NCBI GenBank assembly: GCA_028699365.1
Contig: JAQVUQ010000065.1
Coordinates: forward strand, 1-10,112
Direction of reading: 5' to 3'
Source: a bacterium
GTDB lineage: Bacteria > UBP13 > UBA5359
Length of the DNA stretch: 10,112 nt
The position numbers and the translations under genes are program-made. Shown here one piece after another: positions 1 to 6,113 of the stretch (positions within the stretch are counted from its first letter, which is position 1; every line of letters begins with the position of its first letter). The notes below the pieces were generated by a model, which searched no databases, had not been told where the DNA came from, and was given only the letters and a program-made list of their open reading frames with translations.

Positions 1-2
1 GG

Positions 3-8
3 TATAAA
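3..8 (+). promoter_or_regulatory. possible -10 box for the zinc-ribbon gene
   Basis: TATAAA at the extreme left edge could be a -10 element, which would start a transcript near base 15 and leave a leader of about 45 nt before the zinc-ribbon gene. The -35 region lies outside the window, so this cannot be tested here. A Shine-Dalgarno-like GAAGGAG at 13-19 has no convincing gene of its own. Confidence 0.2.
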
Positions 9-59
9 TTTTGAAGGAGATTTATCGAAAGTGACGAATTATTGAAAGGAGAGATCGGA

Positions 60-230
60 ATGCCGAATAAAGACCAGACTGAGGCGACCACCGAGCTGAG
101 CTTTAAATGCGCCAATTGCGGGCATATGTATCCCACGGATAATCTCCGGGAGAAGCCCTGTCCCGTTTGTGGGCGAACTAACAGCGTTGAGGAGGGTTGC
201 CTTATCAATGTCTCTAACGAGGACTATTAG
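60..230 (+). CDS. small zinc-ribbon (rubredoxin-like) protein
   Basis: A 56-residue protein starting at the ATG at 60, chosen because AAAGGAGAG (45-53) lies at ideal spacing. An in-frame TTG at 42 would place the ribosome binding site inside the gene. Two CxxC knuckles are visible, C17-A-N-C20 followed by Gly-His, and C34-P-V-C37 followed by Gly, separated by 13 residues. This is the layout of a zinc ribbon or rubredoxin-like metal site. A fifth cysteine (C47) lies in a short acidic tail. There is no signal peptide or membrane segment, so it is presumably cytoplasmic. Zinc or iron binding follows from the motif; the biological role (electron transfer, nucleic-acid binding or a partner subunit) cannot be told. 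It is followed after 72 bp by another tiny cysteine-motif protein. Confidence 0.75.
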   Translation: MPNKDQTEATTELSFKCANCGHMYPTDNLREKPCPVCGRTNSVEEGCLINVSNEDY

Positions 231-249
231 TAATCGTCGCGGGATAGGG

Positions 250-278
250 TTGATTTTCTTCATTCCGAGTTCTATTTT
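250..278 (+). promoter_or_regulatory. possible sigma-A promoter before the DUF1858 gene
   Basis: TTGATT (250-255) and TATTTT (273-278) are separated by exactly 17 bases in a short AT-rich gap between the two small genes. Initiation would fall near 285, about 18 nt before the GTG start. Each hexamer is imperfect, so this is only a candidate. Confidence 0.3.
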
Positions 279-302
279 GTATTCCGGCGGGAGGTGACAC
301 GG

Positions 303-500
303 GTGATAAACAAGGATATGACCATAGGAGAAGTCGTCGAAAAATACCCGGCCAGCGTTGAGGTCCTTATGCAGTACGGCATGGGATGCCTGGGCTGTCC
401 GGCCACACGTTTCGAGACCATAGAGCAGGGCGCAGGAGCGCACGGCATCAATCTGGAGGATCTGATCAACGATCTGAACAAAGCAGTAAGCAAGGAATAG
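303..500 (+). CDS. DUF1858 redox-disulfide domain protein
   Basis: A 65-residue single-domain protein of the DUF1858 family (known as the hybrid-cluster-protein-associated redox disulfide domain). The signature is an N-terminal INKDMTIGEVVEKYP segment followed by a CxxC at residues 29-32 (YGMGCLGCPA). The C-terminal half is helical (NLEDLINDLNKAV), as expected for the family. The start is set at GTG 303 because GGAGGTGA (290-297) sits 5 nt upstream and because family members normally begin a few residues before the KDMTI segment; an in-frame GTG at 294 overlaps that ribosome binding site. The CxxC pair is thought to be redox-active or to bind a cluster in anaerobes. No hybrid-cluster protein gene is in the window. 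A terminator-controlled leader begins about 20 nt after the stop, so the next gene is regulated separately. Confidence 0.85.
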   Translation: MINKDMTIGEVVEKYPASVEVLMQYGMGCLGCPATRFETIEQGAGAHGINLEDLINDLNKAVSKE

Positions 501-510
501 AAGCTTATCC

Positions 511-519
511 TGATATAAT
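511..519 (+). promoter_or_regulatory. possible extended -10 promoter at the riboswitch
   Basis: TGATATAAT contains a perfect TATAAT (514-519) with an upstream TG at the extended -10 position. No good -35 hexamer lies 16-18 bases upstream. Initiation would be expected near 525-527, which falls inside the aptamer core and would drop the 5' strand of helix P1 (CAG, 521-523). Either transcription starts unusually close, the shifted hexamer GATATA is used, or the leader comes from read-through of the upstream genes and the TATAAT is accidental. Confidence 0.35.
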
Positions 520-520
520 A

Positions 521-596
521 CAGAGCAGGCGATCGGCTATGGTGCCGATGGGGCTGGGCCGTGAAGGCAGCAGTGCGACAAGCACTTGTGGGACTG
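521..596 (+). ncRNA. NiCo riboswitch aptamer (czcD-type, Co2+/Ni2+ sensor)
   Basis: The leader of the P-type ATPase matches, from memory of the family, the four-helix NiCo aptamer. In order: a short P1 strand CAG (521-523) and conserved AGCAGGC (524-530); P2 ATCGGC/GCCGAT (532-537 with 544-549); a G-rich joining stretch running into P3 GCC/GGC (558-560 with 566-568); then AGC; P4 AGTGC/GCACT (572-576 with 582-586); and conserved GTGGGAC (588-594) closing with CTG (594-596). Known members bind Co2+ and Ni2+ cooperatively and control czcD-type exporters and P-type ATPases. The P1 helix is only clearly 3 bp, possibly extended by TGAT (511-514) with ATCA (601-604). The 3' half overlaps an intrinsic terminator, so metal binding should favour read-through (an ON switch). 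Covariance-model scoring was not possible here. Confidence 0.85.
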
Positions 597-622
597 ATAA
601 ATCAATCCGGCAAGTGCTTTTT
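580..622 (+). terminator. riboswitch-controlled intrinsic terminator
   Basis: A perfect 9-bp stem, AAGCACTTG (580-588) with CAAGTGCTT (611-619), is followed by a run of five T (618-622). The 22-nt loop can zip further through GGA/TCC (591-593 with 606-608) and TGA/TCA (595-597 with 602-604). Its 5' arm uses the 3' strand of aptamer helix P4, and the loop contains the conserved GGGAC and CTG of the aptamer. Terminator and aptamer are therefore mutually exclusive, the arrangement expected of a transcription-terminating ON riboswitch. It lies 36 nt before the ATPase start codon. Confidence 0.88.
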
Positions 623-658
623 CTATAGTTTATTGCCGGCTATGGAGGATAACTGATA

Positions 659-3220
659 ATGACGGAATTCGATACAAGCGGTTTTAAGGGATTGCATGAG
701 TCGGAAGTGGAAGAGCGGCTGAAGCGTTTCGGGCCGAATCAGTTGGAAGTGACGAAGAAATCTTCGTTTTTCGGCCGCTTGCTGACAACTTTCAGCGAGC
801 CCATGTTTTTATTGCTTCTGGGTGCCGCAGCGGCATATTTTATTCTGGGCGAGCCGGTGGACGGCGGTATAATGCTGATCTTTATTCTCTTTGTCATCGG
901 CATCACCTTTGTCCAGGAGTGGCGCACGGAAAAAGCGCTGGATGCGCTGCGGGAACTGGCTTCTCCCCGGGCTACGGTCATACGTGACGGCCGTGAGCAG
1001 GAGATTGATGCCACGCAGATAGTGCCGGGCGACCTGGTTGTTCTCAGAGAGGGAGAGCGGACATCGGCGGATGGTCTGATGCTGGCTCTGTCCGATCTGG
1101 GCCTGGACGAATCCCTGCTGACAGGTGAATCGGTACCCGTATGGAAAGAGATAAGTCCGTCCGATACGGAAGCCGGGCAGGTCTGGCGCCGGGATATGTG
1201 CTATGCCGGCACCATTGTGGTGCAGGGGCAGGGAATCATGGAGGTGACCGCTACCGGGCAGAATACGGAGTACGGCAGGATCGGCGAGGCCCTGAAAGAG
1301 GTCAAGGAGAGCATAACGCCGCTGCAGAAAAGAACCCGTGTTATCGTCAGGCAGGTATTTGTAGTTGCCGTCATTCTCAGTCTCAGCATAATCGTGATAT
1401 CGGTTCTTCAGGGTGAGCGGTTGCTGCATGGCATTCTGGAGAGCATTGCTCTGGCAATGGCCATGATACCGGAAGAATTTCCCGTAGTGCTGACTATCTT
1501 TCTCTCTCTGGGTGCCTGGAGACTGGCTCGCAGCCATGCCCTGATGCGGCGTGTTCCCGCCGTAGAGACGCTGGGATCGGTCAGCGTCCTCTGTGTGGAT
1601 AAGACCGGCACCATCACCATGAACCGTATGGCGGTCCGCCGCCTCTATGTAGCCGGGCATGAAACGGAGGCTCCCGCAGACGCTCTCTCCAAGCCGCCTT
1701 TCGATGAACTGGTCATAGCCGGGGTGCTGGCCAGCGAGCGCACGCCTTACGATCCCATGGAAAAGGATATGCATCGTACAGCCGCTCAGGCCGGCTTCGA
1801 CCCTCAGGCTCTTTATCGGCAGAGGACGCTGATTCACGAATACGCTCTTACTGCCGATACCAAAGCCATGGGCCATATATATAAGGAGCCTGACGGCTCC
1901 GCGGTTCTTTATGCCAAGGGCTCTCCGGAGAGCATTCTGTCCATGGCCGATCTGCCGGTGGAAGAGCGTTTGCAGATCGAGGCCAGGGGGCGCGAACTGG
2001 CTGAAGACGGATTGCGATTGATAGCTTTTGGCCGTCATCGCTACGAGAATGCCTCTTTCCCCGACAATCTTATCGACAACAGGCTGGATTTCATGGGGAT
2101 GATGGCCCTGGCCGATCCGCCTCGTCCAGGGGTGAAGGAAGCCATCGCCACCTGTCTCAAGGCGGGTGTCAGGGTGGCGGTCATCACGGGCGATTACGGT
2201 ATTACCGCCAGAGCTATCGCCTCCGAGGTAGGCATACCTGAAGCGGGCCGGTTTATCAGCGGAGCTGAAATAGATAGTCAGAATCAGAAGGAACTATCAA
2301 AAACCGTACGCATGACCAATATCTTTGCCAGGGTGGTGCCGCGACATAAGCTGAGGATAATCAGAGCGCTTCAATCCAACGGCGAGATAGTAGCCATGAC
2401 GGGAGACGGCGTCAACGATGCCCCGGCCCTGAAGGCGGCCGATATAGGCATCGCCATGGGCAAGAGGGGCACCGAAGTAGCCCGGCAGGCCTCTCAAATG
2501 GTTCTGCTGGACGACAACTTTACTACTATCGTAAGCAGTATAAGGGATGGACGCCGCATCTACGACAACATTAAGAAGGCTATGGCTTACATCATTACCA
2601 TACACATACCCATTGCCGGGGCGGCCGTTCTGGCACCGATATTGAATATGCCTCTGCTGCTGACGCCCATCCTGGTGGTGCTTCTGGAACTGATTATCGA
2701 TCCTACCTGTTCTATCGTCTTCGAGGCGGATGAAGCGGAGCCGGACATCATGGAGCGTCCGCCGCGTCGCCGTGAGGAGCCGTTGCTGGATAGAGCGCTG
2801 CTTTTGCGGACTCTGCTTCAGGGGGCGACTTTACTGGCCGCTTCGTTTGGGGCTTTTGTCTGGGCTCAGACGCACGGCCTGGGTGAGAACACCGCCAGAA
2901 GCATCGGCCTGGCCGTGCTGGTGCTGTCCAATATCGTTCTGGTTCTGATCAGCCAGTCCAGTATCTATCCGGCCTGGCACAATATCAGCGGCAGGAGTAA
3001 TCTGGCCAGGATACTGGTAAATAGCGCTGCACTAATTATGCTGTCAATCATGATATATCTGCCGTCTGCCGGTCGCATCTTCAAGCTGGCGCCGCTGCCC
3101 CCGGCTATGCTGCCGGGTGTGCTGCTCCTGTCGTTGCTGGCGGGGGGCTGGTGGGAAGCAGTGAAGCCCTGGCTGCGTCGCAGACTATCAAGAGCCGGGA
3201 CAAATAGTCACAACGGTTGA
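659..3220 (+). CDS. P-type cation-transporting ATPase, probable Co2+/Ni2+ exporter
   Basis: A full-length 853-residue integral membrane ATPase with calcium-ATPase-like (P2) layout: N-terminal cation ATPase region, actuator loop TGES (155-158), phosphorylation motif DKTGT with D314, nucleotide-domain KGSPE (420-424), LADPPR (484-489), TGD (510-512) and hinge TGDGVNDAP (581-589). About ten membrane segments are visible (near 47-63, 69-86, 230-250, 258-288, 641-662, 665-690, 713-735, 747-765, 786-802, 818-832). There is no N-terminal heavy-metal domain and no CPx motif, so it is not a P1B ATPase. M4 has PEEFP (271-275) instead of the PEGLP usual in Ca2+ pumps; M5 carries H649; M6 has E677, D681 and C684. 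His and Cys suit a transition metal better than Ca2+ (inference). The NiCo riboswitch upstream makes Co2+/Ni2+ efflux the likeliest role. GGAGG at 644-648 precedes the ATG by 10 nt. The exact ion is unproven; Ca2+ or Mn2+ transport are alternatives. Confidence 0.92.
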   Translation: MTEFDTSGFKGLHESEVEERLKRFGPNQLEVTKKSSFFGRLLTTFSEPMFLLLLGAAAAYFILGEPVDGGIMLIFILFVIGITFVQEWRTEKALDALRELASPRATVIRDGREQEIDATQIVPGDLVVLREGERTSADGLMLALSDLGLDESLLTGESVPVWKEISPSDTEAGQVWRRDMCYAGTIVVQGQGIMEVTATGQNTEYGRIGEALKEVKESITPLQKRTRVIVRQVFVVAVILSLSIIVISVLQGERLLHGILESIALAMAMIPEEFPVVLTIFLSLGAWRLARSHALMRRVPAVETLGSVSVLCVDKTGTITMNRMAVRRLYVAGHETEAPADALSKPPFDELVIAGVLASERTPYDPMEKDMHRTAAQAGFDPQALYRQRTLIHEYALTADTKAMGHIYKEPDGSAVLYAKGSPESILSMADLPVEERLQIEARGRELAEDGLRLIAFGRHRYENASFPDNLIDNRLDFMGMMALADPPRPGVKEAIATCLKAGVRVAVITGDYGITARAIASEVGIPEAGRFISGAEIDSQNQKELSKTVRMTNIFARVVPRHKLRIIRALQSNGEIVAMTGDGVNDAPALKAADIGIAMGKRGTEVARQASQMVLLDDNFTTIVSSIRDGRRIYDNIKKAMAYIITIHIPIAGAAVLAPILNMPLLLTPILVVLLELIIDPTCSIVFEADEAEPDIMERPPRRREEPLLDRALLLRTLLQGATLLAASFGAFVWAQTHGLGENTARSIGLAVLVLSNIVLVLISQSSIYPAWHNISGRSNLARILVNSAALIMLSIMIYLPSAGRIFKLAPLPPAMLPGVLLLSLLAGGWWEAVKPWLRRRLSRAGTNSHNG

Positions 3221-3271
3221 ATTGCTATCATGCAAATCATTGTATTGAAATATTGAAATGGAGGCAAGCCA

Positions 3272-3697
3272 TTGAGAATGCTGGACCGACAGAGAAATCC
3301 CTATCCTACGGTGGATGTCATCATAACCTCAAAGGCCCATCCGCACGCCGTAGTCATGGTGCGGCGCAAATATCCCCCTGAAGGGTGGGCGTTGCCCGGG
3401 GGCTTTATAGACTGGGGCGAGAGTGCCGAGGCTGCAGCCGTACGGGAGATGAAGGAGGAGACGGGACTTGACCTGAAAGATCTTAAACAGTTTCACGTCT
3501 ACTCCGACCCGGCCCGCGATCCGCGCGGGCACACTATAAGCACGGTATTCACGGCCACAACGGACGGAGAGCCGGCAGGCGGTGACGATGCCGCTGAGGC
3601 GGTATGGGTGAACCTGGATAACCTGCCGCCGGATATAGCTTTCGATCATCGTCGGATTATTGAGGATTGGCTTGATTCTGCCTTGACTCACCTCTGA
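3272..3697 (+). CDS. Nudix hydrolase
   Basis: A 141-residue Nudix protein. The complete Nudix box (G-x5-E-x7-REUxEExGU) runs from G44 to L66, with E50, R58, E59, E62 and E63 all present; these bind divalent metal and position the pyrophosphate of the substrate. The N-terminal part (YPTVDVIIT, then VVMVRRKYPPEGWALPGG) and the C-terminal LPPDIAFDHRRIIEDWL are typical of small Nudix enzymes acting on nucleoside diphosphate derivatives such as ADP-ribose or oxidised dNTPs; the substrate cannot be fixed from sequence. The TTG at 3272 is preferred because GGAGG (3260-3264) lies 7 nt upstream; the ATG at 3278 would have wide spacing. The gap to the ATPase is 51 bp with no terminator seen, so co-transcription with the exporter is plausible. 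The 3' end carries the promoter of the next operon. Confidence 0.9.
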   Translation: MRMLDRQRNPYPTVDVIITSKAHPHAVVMVRRKYPPEGWALPGGFIDWGESAEAAAVREMKEETGLDLKDLKQFHVYSDPARDPRGHTISTVFTATTDGEPAGGDDAAEAVWVNLDNLPPDIAFDHRRIIEDWLDSALTHL

Positions 3698-3711
3698 TTT
3701 TACAGTATAAC
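3683..3711 (+). promoter_or_regulatory. sigma-A promoter for the URO-D gene pair
   Basis: TTGACT (3683-3688) and TATAAC (3706-3711), each matching five of six consensus bases, are separated by exactly 17 bases. The -35 box lies within the last codons of the Nudix gene. Transcription would start near 3718, leaving a leader of about 34 nt that contains the GGGGGA ribosome binding site (3741-3746). Confidence 0.55.
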
Positions 3712-3751
3712 GTATCTACAACGGGTAAACGCGGAAGGCAGGGGGATAGAC

Positions 3752-4789
3752 ATGCTTGAATATATGAGTCCTAAACAGAGATTCATCTCTTCGATATACG
3801 GAGGCAGACGGGACAGGCCGTCGCTGGGTACCGTGACTTCGCTGGCCAATACCGAGGCCATGGCCTGTTGCGGTGCTGCCTTTCCGGAGGCCCATCTGGA
3901 TCCGGTCGCCATGGCCGACCTGGCCGCTTTCTGCAGTCTGGAAGCCGGTTTCGATATGCTCTTTCCGGTTTTTAGCGTAGTCCATGAAACGGCGGCGCTG
4001 GGAGCCGATATAGACTGGGGAAAGATGGATGTCATGCCGTCGGTAAGGCAGCCGTTATGGCGGGAGGCGGAGGATATATCCATTCCGGACGATTTTGAGC
4101 AGCGTCCGGCCATGCGCGTGATTCTGGAGGCTTTGCACCTGCTTAAAGAACGCTATGGTCGCGATTATGCGATAGCAGGCAAGACGTTTGGACCGTGGTC
4201 GCTGGGTTTTCATCTCTTCGGGGTAGAGAATATTCTGATCATGAGCATCAGCGATCCTGATATGCTGACGAGGATAATGGAATCCCTGACGGAGATTACC
4301 GTTCGCTCGGCACTGGCACAGATCGAAGCCGGAGCCGATGTCTTGTGCCTTGGGGATCACTGCTCGCGCGATATGTGTTCGCCGCAGACATATAAGCAGT
4401 TTCTACAGCCCCGGCACCGGGAGATATCCCGCAGAGTGCCATCACCGCTGGTGTTGCATACCTGCGGTGACACTTCAGACCGGATAGACATGTTTGCAGA
4501 TACCACGCTGGCCTGCTTCCATTATGATACCAGGGTGCCGGCAGAGAGCGCCGTATCACTGGCCGGGGGCAAGATATCCCTTATGGGCGGGATAAGCAAT
4601 GTAGCCGCCTTGATGGCCGGTGACGAACAGCTTATGGAAGCGCAAATCCGGTCGGCTCTGGATGCCGGCGTGAATGTCATCGGTCCGGAGTGCGCCATCC
4701 CGTTGAATACCGGTATGGAAAGCCTCAAGGCTATCGGCAGGATATTGTCCGGTATTCTTGAAGAAAAGGAGTCCGGACATGACGCATAG
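3752..4789 (+). CDS. URO-D superfamily, MtaA-type corrinoid methyltransferase-like protein
   Basis: A 345-residue cytoplasmic TIM-barrel protein of the uroporphyrinogen decarboxylase superfamily, closest by motif to the MtaA/CmuA branch, which moves methyl groups between a methylcobamide protein and a thiol such as coenzyme M. The zinc/thiol site of that branch is visible as H236-T-C238-G in LVLHTCGDTSDRI plus C314 in GPECAIPLNT, and LMGGISN (278-284) matches a common barrel strand. Length fits the branch (about 340). The start at ATG 3752 has GGGGGA 5 nt upstream; ATG 3764 is a possible alternative giving an MSPKQRF N-terminus. It overlaps the next gene by 11 bp, implying translational coupling. 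No MtaB or corrinoid-protein gene is visible, so substrate and methyl acceptor are unknown. Heme synthesis (HemE) is unlikely given the zinc motif and the lack of heme genes nearby. Confidence 0.82.
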   Translation: MLEYMSPKQRFISSIYGGRRDRPSLGTVTSLANTEAMACCGAAFPEAHLDPVAMADLAAFCSLEAGFDMLFPVFSVVHETAALGADIDWGKMDVMPSVRQPLWREAEDISIPDDFEQRPAMRVILEALHLLKERYGRDYAIAGKTFGPWSLGFHLFGVENILIMSISDPDMLTRIMESLTEITVRSALAQIEAGADVLCLGDHCSRDMCSPQTYKQFLQPRHREISRRVPSPLVLHTCGDTSDRIDMFADTTLACFHYDTRVPAESAVSLAGGKISLMGGISNVAALMAGDEQLMEAQIRSALDAGVNVIGPECAIPLNTGMESLKAIGRILSGILEEKESGHDA

Positions 4790-5981
4790 GCAGAGAATGC
4801 TGGCGGCTATTGAGGGGAAAGGCAGTGATCGTCTCCCCTGGGTGCCCCGGCTTGACTTGTGGTACAGGGCCAATAAACTGGCCGGCACTTTGCCGTTTTC
4901 CTGCACCGGCCTGGTCGATCTGGCGGCAGAGCTGGATATAGGCTTTCATGCCGTTATCCCTGATTTTCGTAATTTGACCGGACCTGAGGACGATGTGGAC
5001 CGCGCTCTGGGCATCTATAACCTGGATTGTATGCCTTACCGCACCGAATTGCAGGGCGTGATCAGGAAAGTCAGCGTTGACGGTGACAGGACTCTGGTAG
5101 AGTATCATACGCCGGTCGGCAACCTGAGGACGGTAGTATTATACGACGAAGCCATGCGGCGCTCCGGTATCAGCATAACGCATGTTCAGGAGCATGTAAT
5201 AAAGGGGCCTGACGACTTCCCTGCGCTCAACTTCATCTTTGAAAATGCCGCCGTCAGGCAGAACTATGAGGGATACCGCCGTTTTGCCTCCTCCATCGGC
5301 GAGCAGGGGCTGGCCGTAGGTTTTGTCAGCCTGGCCGCCTCGCCTATGCATCTGCTGCAGCGGGAGTTGATGCCGCTGGACAGCTTCTTTCTGGCCATGT
5401 ACGATCATCCGGACGGAATTGCCCGTCTGTCCGAGAGCATAGGGCTGTACTGGAAGCGCGTCCTCGATGTGGTTGTAGATTCACCGGCCGAAGTGCTGCT
5501 GGTAGGTGCCAACTACGATGCCGCCGTTACTCATCCACCCTTCTTCAAAGAGCACATTATGCCCTGGCTTCAACTTTATGCCCGGGAACTCCACAGCCGG
5601 GGCAAGTATTTGCTGACCCACACCGACGGTGAGAACAGCGGCTTGTTGGAATATTACCTGGAATCAGGTATGGACATAGCCGATTCCATCTGCCCCAAAC
5701 CTATGACAAAGCTCTCTTTCAGGGAGGTCCGGGAAGCCTTCGACGGCCGAATCAACATAATGGGCGGTATCTCGTCCATAGCCTTGATGAAGTCTTCCAT
5801 GCCGGATGATACCTTTGACGCCTTTCTGGATAATTTCTTCTCCGAAATCGGCTGCGGCGATCACCTTATACTGGGTATATCCGATACCACTCCGCCTCAG
5901 GCCGATTTCGGACGTCTGCTTAAAATAGGGGATATGGTAAAGGCATTCGGGCCGGTACCCTCAGATGTTCCCAAAGAATGA
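4779..5981 (+). CDS. divergent URO-D superfamily protein lacking the zinc cysteines
   Basis: A 400-residue protein whose MTHRQRMLAAIEGKGSDRLPW start is typical of bacterial uroporphyrinogen decarboxylase-family methyltransferase-like proteins. The ATG at 4779 is chosen because AAGGAG (4766-4771) precedes it by 7 nt; an in-frame TTG at 4758 would include the ribosome binding site. It starts inside the last codons of the upstream family member. At the position of the MtaA zinc motif it reads H281-T-D283-G, so the Cys is replaced by Asp, and the last barrel strand reads LILGISDTTPPQADFGRL without Cys. IMGGISS (327-333) is shared with its neighbour. A classical thiol-activating zinc site is therefore absent. 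It may act on a different methyl donor or substrate, or partner its neighbour; true heme-pathway HemE activity is not supported. No corrinoid-binding domain is fused. Membership of the superfamily is clear; reaction unknown. Confidence 0.8.
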   Translation: MTHRQRMLAAIEGKGSDRLPWVPRLDLWYRANKLAGTLPFSCTGLVDLAAELDIGFHAVIPDFRNLTGPEDDVDRALGIYNLDCMPYRTELQGVIRKVSVDGDRTLVEYHTPVGNLRTVVLYDEAMRRSGISITHVQEHVIKGPDDFPALNFIFENAAVRQNYEGYRRFASSIGEQGLAVGFVSLAASPMHLLQRELMPLDSFFLAMYDHPDGIARLSESIGLYWKRVLDVVVDSPAEVLLVGANYDAAVTHPPFFKEHIMPWLQLYARELHSRGKYLLTHTDGENSGLLEYYLESGMDIADSICPKPMTKLSFREVREAFDGRINIMGGISSIALMKSSMPDDTFDAFLDNFFSEIGCGDHLILGISDTTPPQADFGRLLKIGDMVKAFGPVPSDVPKE

Positions 5982-6008
5982 TACATGCACCCTTCCGGCA
6001 GGTTGCCG

Positions 6009-6037
6009 TTGATATGGCCAAACATATCTGTTATCTT
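6009..6037 (+). promoter_or_regulatory. possible promoter of the AraC-family regulator
   Basis: TTGATA (6009-6014) and TATCTT (6032-6037) are separated by 17 bases, predicting a start near 6044 and a leader of about 70 nt before the ATG at 6114. An imperfect dyad, CTTAT (6035-6039) with ATAAG (6045-6049), overlaps the -10 box and predicted start, and a 16-bp palindrome lies just downstream; both are well placed for repression. Confidence 0.35.
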
Positions 6038-6062
6038 ATCTGATATAAGCAGACGTCAGATT

Positions 6063-6078
6063 TAAAGGCATGCCTTTA
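6063..6078 (+). promoter_or_regulatory. perfect 16-bp palindrome, candidate operator
   Basis: TAAAGGCATGCCTTTA is a perfect palindrome with no spacer, 35 bp before the AraC-family gene and downstream of its candidate promoter. Having no loop, it is better suited to binding a dimeric protein than to forming an RNA hairpin. AraC-family proteins more often bind direct repeats, so the binder may be a different regulator. Confidence 0.4.
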
Positions 6079-6113
6079 TGGTAATAATTCCGGATTGACA
6101 GGTAAATGTATTT

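Noticed and set aside
31-45. Four-codon leader peptide (GTG to TGA) after the GAAGGAG at 13-19
   Set aside because: Too short to separate from chance, with no regulatory codon run and no attenuator structure downstream.
39-443. 134-codon minus-strand open frame over both small genes
   Set aside because: Both plus-strand genes show family cysteine motifs and good ribosome binding sites; the antisense frame shows neither.
505-622. Fluoride (crcB) or manganese (yybP-ykoY) riboswitch in the ATPase leader
   Set aside because: Both can precede ion-transport genes, but their conserved cores were not found, whereas AGCAGGC, the ordered hairpins and GTGGGAC fit the NiCo class.
386-628. 80-codon plus-strand open frame crossing the DUF1858 gene end and the riboswitch
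   Set aside because: It overlaps the DUF1858 gene in another frame and runs through the aptamer and terminator, and its predicted protein resembles no family.
809-2038. 409-codon open frame on the minus strand inside the ATPase gene
   Set aside because: It lies wholly antisense to strongly conserved ATPase motifs, and its predicted protein is low-complexity in character with no recognisable domain. It is a by-product of codon bias.
3243-3258. Tandem TATTGAAA repeat before the Nudix gene
   Set aside because: Two 8-bp copies in an AT-rich gap are easily chance; no operator-like dyad or promoter pairing supports a role.
4758-4778. Upstream TTG start for the second URO-D gene
   Set aside because: It would put the clear AAGGAG ribosome binding site inside the coding region; ATG 4779 gives the family-typical N-terminus.
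5996-6008. CGGCA-ggt-TGCCG hairpin after the second URO-D gene as an intrinsic terminator
   Set aside because: The stem is only 5 bp and no T-run follows; it overlaps the area of the proposed AraC promoter.
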